Source: Musa acuminata AAA Group (taxonomy: Eukaryota; Streptophyta; Magnoliopsida; Zingiberales; Musaceae). Taken from it: 64,000 nt of DNA. The translations under genes and the position numbers were made by a program. The notes below the pieces were generated by a model. That model was not told where the DNA came from. It ran no database searches and saw nothing but the letters and a program-made list of their open reading frames with translations. The stretch lies in assembly GCF_036884655.1 (NCBI RefSeq), contig NC_088348.1, forward strand, positions 22,495,501 through 22,559,500. The letters are read 5' to 3'. Shown here one piece after another: positions 46,951 through 57,991 of the stretch; position 1 is the stretch's first letter, and every line of letters begins with the position of its first letter.

Positions 46951-47540
46951 CCGGAATTCTGGGATTTGATCGTTTTGAGCTCCAAATTTGAACTAGGTTG
47001 GGGCCTATAAATACCCCACCCATTCAGCACTGAAAAGATACAGACCTACACCGAATTCTTGATCTTTTCTGTGATTCTAAGAGCTCAAATTTGTGAAAAG
47101 TCCTAAAGTTCTCCTCTTTCTGTTCTTCAAGTCTTGAGTTGTAAAGAGAGGAGAGAAAGGTCCTGTAAGGGTTGTCTCCTGAGCCCATCAAAAGGAGTGA
47201 ATCTGTAAAAGGGCAGTTGGCCTTCGCCTATTGAAGGAAGGCCTCTAGTTGACGTCGGTGACCTCGTTGGTGGAGGAAGCCAAAAGTGGAGTAGGTCAAG
47301 ACTGACCGAACCACTCTAAATCTCTGGTTTGCGTTTATTTTGAGCACTTTATCATTACTGCAAACTTCCTACATAGCTACTGCTCTCTGCGCCTTTACGA
47401 ACAAGTTTCTAAGTGCTGATCTTTCCGAATCTGCATTCAGACGTAAATCGGTGTTTTCATACATTACAGTTTACGTTTACGTTTTGATTCTGCAAAACTG
47501 TCTTCTGCGCTTTTACGAATGAAGTTTCTAAGTTCAGATC

Positions 47541-47890
47541 CCTTTAAAACTGTTTTTTAGACGTAAACTACTTTTAAACGTAAAACTACGTTTAGACGTA
47601 AAACTGCGTTTAGACGTAAAACTACGTTTAGACGTAAAACTACGTTTAGACGCAAACTGCGTTTAGACGTAAAACTATGTTTAGACGTAAAACTGTGTTT
47701 AGACGTAAAACTACGTTTAGACGCAAACTGCACTGCGCTTAGACCCAATCTGATCTTAGACGTAAACTGCGCTTAGACACAAACTGCGCTTAGACGCAAT
47801 CTGCATTTAGACGCAAACTGCATTTAGACGCAAACTGCATAAACTGCGCTTAGACGTAAACTGTGTTTAGACATAAACTGCACTTAATCA
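47541..47890 (+). repeat. 18-bp tandem array in LTR
   Basis: Repeats of tttagacgtaaaactgcg/tacg with variants (tttagacgcaaactgc), about 17-19 units. The homologous array in the 3' LTR (53522-53825) differs in unit number, so it expands and contracts. ORFs there (63-65 codons, with SKRSFTSKHS-type repeats) are artefacts. Confidence 0.85.
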
Positions 47891-48073
47891 TAAGTATTCT
47901 TAGAATCGGCTTTTGCATCAAAATAGTTTTTATCAAACGAACGCAGCTTTCGTTTTTAATCGTTGAAAGATTTCCGCTGCACTAATTCACCCCCCCCCCC
48001 TCTTAGTGCTCTCGATCCTAACAATTGGTATCAGAGCGGGGTATTTCTCATTTCGGATTTACACCCGAGAGAA

Positions 48074-48994
48074 ATGGCTCTTCAAGAGGGCTTTTCGGTC
48101 TTTCGTCCACCGTTCTTTAACGGATTGGACTACACTTATTGGAAAACTCGAATGAGAGTTTTCTTGATTTCTCTAAATCTGGATTTATGGAATATCGTTG
48201 AAAACGGTTTTCAACTTCCCTCTAAACCGATGAATGAATGGTCGGATTTAGAGAAGAAGTATTTTTCTTTAAACGCAAAGGCTATGAATGCCTTATTTTG
48301 CGCTTTGGACAAAAATGAGTTCAATCGGGTTTCTTTGTGCGAAACGGCTTTCGATATTTGGCGCACTCTTGAAATCACGCACGAGGGAACTAGTAGAGTC
48401 AAAGACTCGAAAGTTAATATTTTACTGCATGATTTCGAGCTTTTTCATATGAAACCAAGCGAAACCGTTGTTGACATGTACACCCGTTTTACGGATGTCG
48501 TCAATGGTTTAAAATCACTTGGTAAAAGCTTTTCGGATTTTGAACTCGTTAACAAAGTTTTGCGCTCACTTTCTAAAACTTGGGATTCAAAAGTAACTGC
48601 TATTCAAGAATCGAAAAACTTGAACCAATTTCCACTTGAAGAACTAATTGGTTCATTGATCACAAATGAAATGACGTGCAATGCACGTGAAGAACTTGAG
48701 AACCACCTTCCAAAGAACAGGAAGGATTTGGGACATAGAACATTTGAAGACCACTCAAGCATAAGCTCAAGTGATGGTGAACTTAAACTACAAATGAAAC
48801 AAAAATTAAAAAGTAAAAAGAACGGAACTACTTGCTTTGAACGCAAGAAGAAGAACAAAAATTGGGATGAATCGAGCTCCTCCGAAAACGAGGAGAAAAT
48901 CAACAAAGGCGAGGTGGCAAACTACGCCTTTACGCCTTTCGACGCTGAGGTAATCAAAATGCCTTTAATTTACTTTGAAATACATGATGCTTAA
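48074..48994 (+). CDS. Gag of gag-only Sirevirus B (intact, 306 aa)
   Basis: Capsid-type protein of a non-autonomous element. The start at 48074 (MALQEGFSVFRPPFF) lies about 35 bp after the PBS and matches the gag starts at 11069, 28823 and 62689. N-terminal [23 protein letters not shown]2-like middle part ([70 protein letters not shown]); conserved EELIGSLITNEMT; then a Lys/Ser-rich tail in which the zinc knuckle is reduced to CFERKKKN; acidic SSSENEEKINKGEVANYAFTPF; end LIYFEIHDA. Without the knuckle, RNA binding would rely on basic residues or on a partner Gag. It is the only intact gag in the window. Confidence 0.88.
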   Translation: MALQEGFSVFRPPFFNGLDYTYWKTRMRVFLISLNLDLWNIVENGFQLPSKPMNEWSDLEKKYFSLNAKAMNALFCALDKNEFNRVSLCETAFDIWRTLEITHEGTSRVKDSKVNILLHDFELFHMKPSETVVDMYTRFTDVVNGLKSLGKSFSDFELVNKVLRSLSKTWDSKVTAIQESKNLNQFPLEELIGSLITNEMTCNAREELENHLPKNRKDLGHRTFEDHSSISSSDGELKLQMKQKLKSKKNGTTCFERKKKNKNWDESSSSENEEKINKGEVANYAFTPFDAEVIKMPLIYFEIHDA

Positions 48995-51697
48995 AGCATT
49001 TTTCTTTTTTATTTAATTTTCTTGAAAATCACATGTTTAATAATTTTATAATGAAAATACAAACAATTAGGAATCATGCTTATCATTCTAGTAATTTTGA
49101 AAATAATCATGAAAATTACATGTTTATGATAAACAAAATGATTGTGATTAAAAATACCTTATGAAATTATGCTTAATTTGAAGTTATGATTAATGAGTAT
49201 ATATTTTTTATGTATGATGATTCTTGATTATCGATTTTCATGATAATAACAGTGGCTTTAAAAAAAAAGTTGATGCATGTTTTCATTTGACATAAATGAA
49301 AAGGCATACTAACATGAAATCGATCACTTAAGATGAAACACTTAAAAAAGGGGAGAAATATATGAATTGATGCTATAAACACTATGCTATGATTATCCCA
49401 TGCTTGCATCATCAAGAGATATATGAATTGATATGATTGCCATATTTGCAATGCTTATATGAATTGATGCTATGATTGCCAAATTTGCATTATGCCATGT
49501 TTGCATCATGCGTTAAGATATCAAGAACTTGTATCGTAATTTTACGCATTGATATCTTACCATGTGATGAAATGCTACAATTGATGAACACTTGAAATAT
49601 AATCCTCTATCTTATTGATTTTTCAATAAATCTATGCTTGTCATATATGAATTTATTGAATGTAATTTTGAGGATGATTTCAGATTTGACAAATGCTTGA
49701 TTCGTATTTACGACATAAGATACACTTTAAATATGAATCATGCCTCAATCAAATTAAATGATTCAATCATTTTTTATCTCTAGAGTTCTCGATTTTGATG
49801 AAATACAAGTGATAAATTCATTTATGATATCTTGTAAATCACTTGAATTATGAATGAGTTTTTTATGATGTGTTAAAAGAATCACTTAAAAAGAAAATGC
49901 TTTTCCCATCTTATCGAGATTAATGATTTCATGATATTGTGTGAATCTCGAAATTAATTTTGATGAAATAGTAATAACATTATTCAGGTTATGAATCTTA
50001 AAAATGATAATATGCTTCATGTGATAATATGAATACATGAAACACTTATGATATTCCGTGTATTCATAAAATATTTATCTCATCATCCAATAACTCTTCT
50101 TGATATTTCTTATGAGATGAAATGAAATAATGCATGAAATACAAATGAGGAGTTAATGATCATGCATAATAGGATGTAATGAATTCTGACATTTAGATAC
50201 CATCGTTTGAATATCTATGATCATGTTGCCGAAATGATATATCATGAATGCTTGAATATCATGTTTGATATGCTCATGATGATGATTGACTATTCGTATC
50301 ATGAAAAAAAAAAAATTGAAATGTAATGTTAATGAATTTGTGCATTGAAACTATAATGATGCACAAATAAGAATGATTACTTACCTTTGTCATGATTTAG
50401 AAATTGATGTAAAGGGTTTTTCCCTTCTTTTTGACAATGACAAAGGGGGAGACAGATTGCTAGCACAATTCAAGAAAAATGCAAAAATTACAAAAGAGAA
50501 GAAATTGCTATCTTGAACATCACCGATAATTGCTAGCTTGAAATGTCAAGAAAATGCAAAAACTTGTTTATTTTCTTGCACATCTAAAGAGAAGATGCAA
50601 ATGTAACACTTGCCAAATTGTTTGCTTGCTTCATGTAAAACATTATCTCTTGCTAGTTTGGCATTTTGCTAGCTTGCACTTTGCAAAGAAGCAAAAATGA
50701 TACTTCTCAAAAGAGAAGAAAGAGCTTGTTATCTTGAACATCACAAGCTTGCCAAACAAAAATTACAAAAGTGCTATCTTGCCTATCTCAAGAAGCAAAA
50801 AGTTAACTTGCACATCTAGCAAAACTTATATTTCAAGAAGCAAGAGTTGCTTTCTTGAACATCTCAAAATTGCTAGCTTGCGGGCCTTAAAATGTAGAAA
50901 TTTTTTGCTAGCTTGTATATGGTAAACTTGCTATCATACTACCATGATGATAAGCATGCCTTATCTTCATGATTATATTTGAAAAACTATGACAAAAATA
51001 TGTCCGAATGATTAAACGTGTTAAAATTATTTTTCGGACTTTTTTGATTGAATGATCAAATCACTTGATTGCCATAATGATTTTACACAATTACTTGCCA
51101 TGATTACATGTTGAAAATTATGTGCTTGAATACAAAAATTTCCATGATAATAAGCATGTTTTACCTTCATGATTGTAATTGAATATCTCTAGTAAAACCC
51201 TGTCCGAATGTATAAAAGTGTCAAAATTCATTTTCGGATTTTCTTGATCCTAAAAGTGTCATGAATGCCATATTATGATGAGATATCAAAAGCAGCATTC
51301 ATATGAATAGGTGCTATGAATGTCATATCATGTTAAGATATCAAGAACTTGAATCGTAATTTTACATGTTGATATCTTACCATATGATGATAGCAAACTT
51401 GCATGATGATAACAATAGATATTATGTTTTTCATGCAATGAGTTAAACTTATATCACAAACACTTGATTGTGATACTTCTCCTTTTTGTTGATGACAAAG
51501 GGGGAGAAGTATGATGTTATGCATAAGTTCATGATGACGTGTTGCAAGTATTCATGATGAATATTGCAATGACTTGAATTCAGTTTGAATTCAAGATTTT
51601 ATCAATATGGCATATTGATAGGGGGAGTTTGTTTAAACTCCGGGAGTTAAGTTTAACTCCGTCATCAAGTGGTTGTTATCATCAAAAAGGGAGAGAT
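48995..51697 (+). other. Noncoding interior of gag-only Sirevirus B with repeated purine tracts
   Basis: No ORF above 92 codons. Purine tracts: 50440-50453 (gacaaagggggagaca), 51496-51510 (gacaaagggggagaag), 51618-51626 (tagggggag), 51686-51696 (the one at the LTR). Degenerate gctagc-containing units at 50450-50930. Two segments of the form tgtccgaat ... ttttcgga (50998-51040, 51203-51240) match the start of the 3' noncoding region of the pol-bearing element (2930-2970 and 3040-3070), marking the right edge of the ancestral pol deletion. Confidence 0.7.
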
Positions 51698-53965
51698 TGT
51701 TGAATCTCGTATTTTGATGATGAAACCACTTGATATATGTTTATGATTTAATCTGCGTTTTGAGTGACGTAGGATGCTTTGATCAGGATGAGACAATTAA
51801 AGCAGGAAAATCATGTTGTGCCGGAGGAACATGTCAGAAGATTGGACGTCGGGCCGGTGGATCGGTCGATGTATCGACAGAAGGCTTCGAGTAGTGGACT
51901 CGGGCATCGAGCCAAGAAGAGCGGGTATTGTGCCAAAGATATCGGAGTTGCGGAGTCAACAGGCCGATTGGGCAATAGGCTGCAGGAAAGGACGATGCGC
52001 CGAAGAATCGGACGAAGCGTCGAGGGACCAATGACATGCCAGACAACTTGGTTAATTGCTTAGGATTAATTGTCTCGATCGAAGTTTTTGTTTTGAGTGT
52101 ACAGGATTAACTACGATGGATGAAAGACATGCAGCGGGAGTTGCACCGGAGTCATGACAATGATCACGTTGGGAGTTCGAGAGCTCGACGGAAGTTCGGA
52201 CAGTCATCGGAGGTTCTGCGGGAACAAATCCGAGAAGTCCAGAAGCTTGCCAAAGGAGCTCGTCGAAACTTGCCAAGTGGATCGTTGCAAGTCCAGGAGT
52301 TTGCCGGAAGTCCGCAGGAGCATCACCAAGGGTTCATCGGATGATCGACGGAAGTTCGCCGGAAACTCGCCGGAAGAAGCGATTGACGCACTAAAGCAAA
52401 GCTGCAGAAATTGTCTTAGATCTAATCGTAGTTAGCACATTGATTAAGTTAGAAAATGGGGGGTGATCCCATTAGCTTAATCTTGGGGCAATTGGGCCCC
52501 TGAAAGACTGAAATTGGGCCGAATGGAGCTAACCATTCGGACCCTGATTGCACCAGGAGGTGCAACCACCTAGGCCAGGAGGTGGCACCGCCTGGGCTAA
52601 GCCTCCCAGCGAGACTGGGCGGTGCAACCGCCCCAGCCAGGAGGTGGCACCGCCTGAGCTCAGTCTTCGAGCTAGACTGGGCGGTGCAACCTCCCTGACA
52701 GAGAGGTGGCACCGCCTGAGCTCAGTCTTCGAGCTCTGGCAGAGAGGTGCAACCGCCTCAGTCAAGAGGTGGCACCGCCTGGGGCTCAGTCTCCGAGCCA
52801 GACTCAGGAGGTGCAACCGCCCCTGACACAGAGGTGCAACCGCCTGGGCTCAGTCTTCGAGCTCTGCCAGGCGGTGCAACCTCTCCAGTCAGGAGGTGCA
52901 ACCGCCTGATCCCGGAATTCCGGGATTTGATCGGTTTGAGCTCCAAATTTGAACTGGGTTGGGGCCTATAAATACCCCACCCATTCAGCACTGAAAAGAT
53001 ACAGACCTACACCGAATTTTTGATCTTTTCTGTGATTCTAAGAGCTCAAATTTGTGAAAAGTCCTAAAGTTCTCCTCTTTCTGTTCTTCAAGTCTTGAGT
53101 TGTAAAGAGAGGAGAGAAAGGTCCTGTAAGGGTTGTCTCCTGAGCCCATCAAAAGGAGTAAATCTGTAAAAGGGTAGTTGGCCTTCGCCTATTGAAGGAA
53201 GGCCTCTAGTTGACGTCGGTGACCTCGTTGGTGGAGGAAGCCAAAAGTGGAGTAGGTCAAGACTGACCGAACCACTCTAAATCTCTGGTTTGCGTTTATT
53301 TTGAGCACTTTATCATTACTGCAAACCTCCTACATAGCTACTGCTCTCTGCGCCTTTACGAACAAGTTTCTAAGTGCTTATCTTTCCGAATCTGCATTCA
53401 GACGTAAATCGGTGTTTTCATACATTACAGTTTACGTTTACATTTTGATTCTGCAAAACTGTCTTCTGCGCTTTTACGAACGAAGTTTCTAAGTTCAGAT
53501 CCCTTTAAAACTGTGTTTTAGACGTAAACTAATTTTAAACGTAAAACTACGTTTAGACGTAAAACTACGTTTAGACGCAAACTGCGTTTAGACATAAAAC
53601 TGCGTTTAGACGTAAAACTACGTTTAGACGTAAAACTGTGTTTAGACGTAAAACTACGTTTAGATGCAAACTGCACTGCGCTTAGACGCAATCTGATATT
53701 AGACGCAAACTGCACTTAGATGCAAACTGCGCTTAGATGCAATCTGCATTTAGACGCAAACTGCATTTAGACGCCAACTGCGTAAACTGCGCTTAGACGC
53801 AAATTGTGTTTAGACATAAACTGCACTTAATCATAAGTATTCTTAGAATCGGCTTTTGCATCAAAATAGTTTTTATCAAACGAACGCAGCTTTCGTTTTT
53901 AATCGCTGAAAGATTTCCGCTGCACTAATTCACCCCCCCCCCTCTTAGTGCTCTCGATCCTAACA
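51698..53965 (+). repeat. 3' LTR of gag-only Sirevirus B
   Basis: Begins after purine tract aaaaagggagagat. Same layout as the 5' LTR with TATA at 52967-52974; the 18-bp array is shorter. Confidence 0.9.
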
Positions 53966-53970
53966 CTTGG

Positions 53971-54779
53971 TCGACAATAGGAGGGGCTGAGGGCTTCAAT
54001 ATTACTGGTTGAGGAGCGACCCTAGTCCTCTGAGCTTCATGGTTCAATTGCTCCTCTTGATGTCGTGCGAAAGAGATGGCTGCCATAAGCGTATATGGTT
54101 GTCGCGCTTTAACTTCTCTTCGGATCTCCGGCTTTAAGCCCTCAATGAAGGTCCTCAATAGCTGTTTTTGAGACCAATCATGAGTTTGGTTAGATAACCT
54201 TTCAAACCTAGTTTGGTACTCTTGAATGGTGGAGGTTTGTCGGATCTTTGCTAGTTGTCCATCAATATTCTCGTAATCGGTTGGTCTGAAGCGAATCAAC
54301 AGTCCTTCTTTGAATTGTCACCATGAAAGGACTCCATAAGTATGTTCAAACCAGTCAAACCACTGTATAGCATCCCCTTCAAGATGTATAGCTATAATTT
54401 TCACCATAGATACATCCGCGGTTTTGTGGTACCGAAAATATCGCTCCGCGCGCGAGATCCAACCAATCGGGTCTCCTTCTTCCCATCTAGGGAAGTCCAC
54501 TCTCATGCATGGATAGTTGGGGTTGGTCATAGAGCCTCCCCTCCCTTGGAAGTCATCTCTTCGGGCTTGGTGTGATTGGGCAAAGCTCTCTCCTTGATAT
54601 GATTTCTTCGGGCTTAGTGGTCGGCCCAATCTGAGTTCTGTAAAGAGCGTCCGAATCTTATCCTCCATTCGTGCCTCTAAGGCTTCGAATTTAGCATTGA
54701 TTGTCTCCTTAGATGCCATAGTATATGCCCCCAAATCTATGATGTTAAGATCTCTCTTTTGTTGTTGGGTTAAAGGCAT
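53971..54779 (-). pseudogene. Gypsy gag (one nonsense codon, cut by Sirevirus)
   Basis: Minus strand from ATG at 54779. The N-terminal part has MASKETINAKFEALEARMED and RRDDFQGRG; the retrotransposon-gag core is YPCMRVDFPRWEEGDPIGW, YFRYHKTAD, HLEGDAIQWFDW, then GVLSW. A TGA at 54315-54317 breaks the frame, which continues unchanged: LLIRFRPTDYENIDGQLAKIRQTSTIQEYQTRFERLS, FIEGLKPEIRREVKARQP. At 53970 the Sirevirus insertion separates it from the zinc knuckle at about 45700. Confidence 0.85.
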
Positions 54780-56050
54780 GTATAGGTTGAGAGAAGTGAT
54801 GGTTGAAAGGGTTGGTGGATTGGTGGATGTAGGCTGCAGTTTAGGTTTGTTTTGTGGCTGTTTTGGGTACAGTTTGAGGGTGTGGTTTGGCTAAGTTTTA
54901 GGGCTGTGGATGAAAGTTTTGGATCTGTGGTAGATGGAGCAAAGGTTTGACAGAAATCCGTGGAAGTTGCAGCAAGTATGTGCTGTCTTGTAAGAGTAGA
55001 ATTATCGTCGAAGAAACAACGATTTCTCGACGTAATTTTCACCAAAAACTTGAGAGAATTGAGGAGAGAATTGACACCAAAATCACAGTTTATATGACAG
55101 CAAGGATGTCTAATTTAATCAAGAAAATTTCAGCAGTATAATAGCAAGGAAATTGGTGCAAGTTGTGATTGCAGAATTCTCGTCAAAAAATTTCAGCAGT
55201 CTACAACGAAAATTTGCAGCTACACAAAATCGTTTTTTAGAGATGAATTTCTCAATAGATCAATCTTAGATGGAAGTCAAGATGATCTATGAAGTGTATA
55301 AGAAATTTCATTCAAAAAAGATTGCAAATAGATGGGTTAAGGCAACAATATGCAGCTGAAATTTTCTGCAGCATAGATTTTCAAGTGCAGCAGATTGGAC
55401 ATAAAAGATCAGTAGTTTATATTAAGAATTTTTCGATGAAACCAAAGGAAAATCCACTGTTAGGAAGTGTCAAAGATGTCATAAAAATTTTGTAGAAATT
55501 TGGATAGAAAAAGCACAGTAGCAAGATCAAACAGATGGTGTTATGCGGCTTGAATTCTGCAATTCAAGTGCAGCAGATTGGACATAAAAGATCAGTAGTT
55601 TATATTGAGAATTTTTTTGATGAAACCAAAGGGAAATCCACTGTTAGGAAGTGTCAAAGATGTCATAAAAATTTCGTAGAAATTTGGATAGAAAAAGCAC
55701 AGTAGCAAGATCAAACAGATGGTGTTATGCGGCCTGAATTCTGCAATGTATCTTTCGTCATAGAGATGAAAACTTTGTGACGAAAAGTTTATGCAGCAAT
55801 ATAGGAACAATTTTTTTTTTTTTGGATTTTCGAATAAGGATAACTAAATTGCAGCAGCAGTAAGGTAGGAAACCAGAACCTGTTGCAATTCACGGGGAGA
55901 TCAAAGGATGATCCGCGGTGGTGGAGATGATGGCGGAATTCGGTGACGATCTTTTAAGCAATTGTGGGAATTGCTTTGGATGGTTGTGGAGGGTTGATGG
56001 ATGGCTGTGGAAGGGCAGTGAGACGCCAAGAACACTGCTCTGATACCAGG
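54780..56050 (-). other. Gypsy leader (PBS to gag) with tandem duplication
   Basis: Untranslated leader. 55381-55563 and 55564-55747 are tandem near-copies of 183 bp (tcaagtgcagcagattgg ... ttatgcggc). No ORF of note; the PBS is at the right end. Confidence 0.75.
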
Positions 56051-56488
56051 TGTTAGAACCCTTACATATTCTAAACTTGGGGTTGATCTCTTTAGGGGAT
56101 CGGCCTCCTTGGAACTCTATAGGGGTTCCTCCCTCCAAGTTGCTGCTCAAATGCTGCAGAAAAGATTCATCTATTGCTTAAGAAAAGAGAAAGAATACAT
56201 GGCTATTTATAGGGCTTCTAAACCCTAACTCCTAATAGAACTCCTACTTAAGACTCTTACTTCTAACCAACTCCTAATAGGACTCCTACTCAAGACTCCT
56301 ATTCCCTTACAACTCCTAATTCTTCTCTAAGAAAAAACCTCCTACATGAATGCCCCTCTCAATTAGGACTCTCCTAGCTAGAGTCCTAACAGAATGTCCC
56401 TCTCAATTAGGACTCTCCTAGCTAGAGTCCTAACAGTTTTACATGAATGCCCCTCTCAATTAGGACTCTCCAAGCTAGAGTCCTAACA
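56051..56488 (-). repeat. Gypsy 5' LTR
   Basis: Differs from the 3' LTR at about six positions by eye (about 1-1.5%), including one extra g in the tataggggttcc tract. Confidence 0.9.
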
Positions 56489-56493
56489 GTCTA

Positions 56494-57991
56494 CTAGAGG
56501 CCTTCCTTCAATAGGCGAAGGCCAACCACCCTTTTACAGTTTCACTCCTTTTGACGGGCTTAGAAAACAACCCTTACAGAATTTTTCTCCTCTTTTGAAA
56601 GCTCAAAACTTGGAAGAAAAGAGGGAGGAGAACTTCTAGCCTTTACAACACTTTTGAGCTCTAAAAATCACAGAGTAAGATTGGATTTTGGGTGCTTTTG
56701 GTTGCCCTTTCATGCAGGAAAGGGTGGGGTTTATATAGGCTCCAAACTGGTTTGAATTTGGAGCTCAAAAGTGTCTTTTCCCGGATTTCCGGGGTCCTAA
56801 CGGTACTACCTCATGATTGGGGCGGTACAATCGCCTAGCAACTAAGAGACTGAGCCTTTGGGTGGTGCCACCGCCTGACAGGGGCGGTTGCACCGCCCAG
56901 TCTCGCTCGGAGACTAAGCCCAAGTGGTGCCACCGCCTGACTGGGGCGGTTGCAACGCCCAATCTCGCTCAGAGACTGAGCCCAAGCGGTGCCACCACCT
57001 AACTGGGGCGGTTGCACCGCCCAGTCTCGCTCGGAGACTGAGCCCAAGCGGTGCCACCGCTTGACTGGAGCGGTTGCACCGCCCAGCTTTCCTGGGAGAC
57101 CATCTCCTGGGCGGTGCCACCGCCGACCCTGGTGGTGCCACCGCCTGGCAGGAATTCTGGTCCGAATGGGTTGACCCATTCGGACCAATTTGGGTCTATC
57201 AAGGGCCCAATTGCCCCCAGATTAAGTTAATGGGATCACCTCCCATTCCTAACTTAATCTAAATGCTAACTATGATATTTCTTAAGACATTTACTGCAAC
57301 TTGCTCTGGTGCGTCAATCGCTTCTTCTGGCAAACTTCCGACGAACATCCGACGAACCTTCGGCCATGCTCTAGTGGACTTCCGGCAAACTCCTGGACTT
57401 GTGACGATCCACTTGGTGAGTTCCGATGAGCTTCTTTGGCAAACTCTTGGACTTCTCGGATTTGTTCCCGTAGAACCTCCGACGACCGTCCGGACTTCTA
57501 TCGAACTCTCGAACTCCCAACGTGATCATAGTCTTGACTCTGGCGCAACTACTGCTGCATGTCTTACTTCCATCATAGTTAATCCTACACATGTAAAATA
57601 AAACTTCGATCGAGACAATTAATCCTAAGCAATTAACCAAGTTGTCCGGCATGTCATTGGTCCCTCGACGCTTCGTCCGATTATTCGGCGCATCGTCCTC
57701 TCCTGCGGCCTATTGCCCAATCGGCCAGTTGACTCCGCAACTCCGATATCCTTGGCACAATACCTGCTCTTCATGGCCCGATGCCCGAGTCCACGACCCG
57801 AAACCTTCTGTCGATACGTCGATCGATCCACCGGCCCGACGTCCAATCTTCTGACATATTCCTCCGGCACAACATGATTTTTCCTACTTTAATTGTCTCA
57901 TCCTGATCGAAGCATCCTACGTCACTCAAAACGCAGATTAAAACATAAACACATATCAAGTGGTTTCATTATCAAAATACGAGATTCAACA
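56494..57991 (-). repeat. Outer Sirevirus B 3' LTR, second part
   Basis: Continues from 42856 after the gypsy insertion: dyad modules at 56810-57150, the B-type section at 57600-57991, ending gattcaaca before the purine tract (rc of atctccccctttttg). Confidence 0.85.

Larger units (their letters stand above)
45737..48023 (+). repeat. 5' LTR of gag-only Sirevirus B
   Basis: TGTTGAATC ... GATCCTAACA. Regions: B-type first section (45737-46135), segment shared with A LTRs (46136 on), GC-rich dyad array (46592-46950), TATA box (47006-47013), 18-bp tandem array (47541-47890), poly-C tract (47990-48000). ORFs of 60-112 codons here are products of the GC-rich repeats. Confidence 0.9.
45737..53965 (+). 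mobile_element. Gag-only Sirevirus (subfamily B), complete, nested in gypsy
   Basis: 8229 bp, plus strand, perfect 5-bp duplication cttgg (45732-45736 and 53966-53970). 5' LTR 45737-48023 (2287 bp), 3' LTR 51698-53965 (2268 bp), very similar to each other (a few differences per 100 bp at most), so a recent insertion. PBS attggtatcagagc follows the 5' LTR. The interior (3674 bp) contains one intact gag ORF (48074-48994) and then 2.7 kb of noncoding DNA; there is no protease, integrase, RT or RNase H. It splits gypsy gag from the knuckle/pol part. Confidence 0.92.
42857..56488 (-). mobile_element. Ty3/gypsy element with chromodomain remnant, interrupted by a Sirevirus
   Basis: LTRs 42857-43293 (437 bp) and 56051-56488 (438 bp), nearly identical, flanked by gtcta (42852-42856 and 56489-56493). 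PBS on the minus strand next to the right LTR (gctctgatacca, 56037-56048; rc TGGTATCAGAGC). PPT next to the left LTR (rc gaagagggcgggtc). Gag at 54779-53971, then an 8.2-kb plus-strand Sirevirus, then zinc knuckle, protease, RT, RNase H and chromodomain at 45730-43350. Domain order protease-RT-RNase H-(integrase)-chromodomain makes it a chromovirus-type gypsy. The integrase core is deleted. Confidence 0.92.

Noticed and set aside
46127..47030. ORFs of 60-112 codons (also 51779-52991, 56765-57870)
   Set aside because: Same GC-rich LTR array; no start context, no domain, frames shift between copies.
47557..47748. Repetitive SKRSFTSKHS-type peptide
   Set aside because: Translation of the 18-bp tandem array in the antisense direction; differs in length between the two LTRs.
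47541..47890. CRISPR-like array
   Set aside because: Units are contiguous tandem repeats without unique spacers, in a plant LTR.
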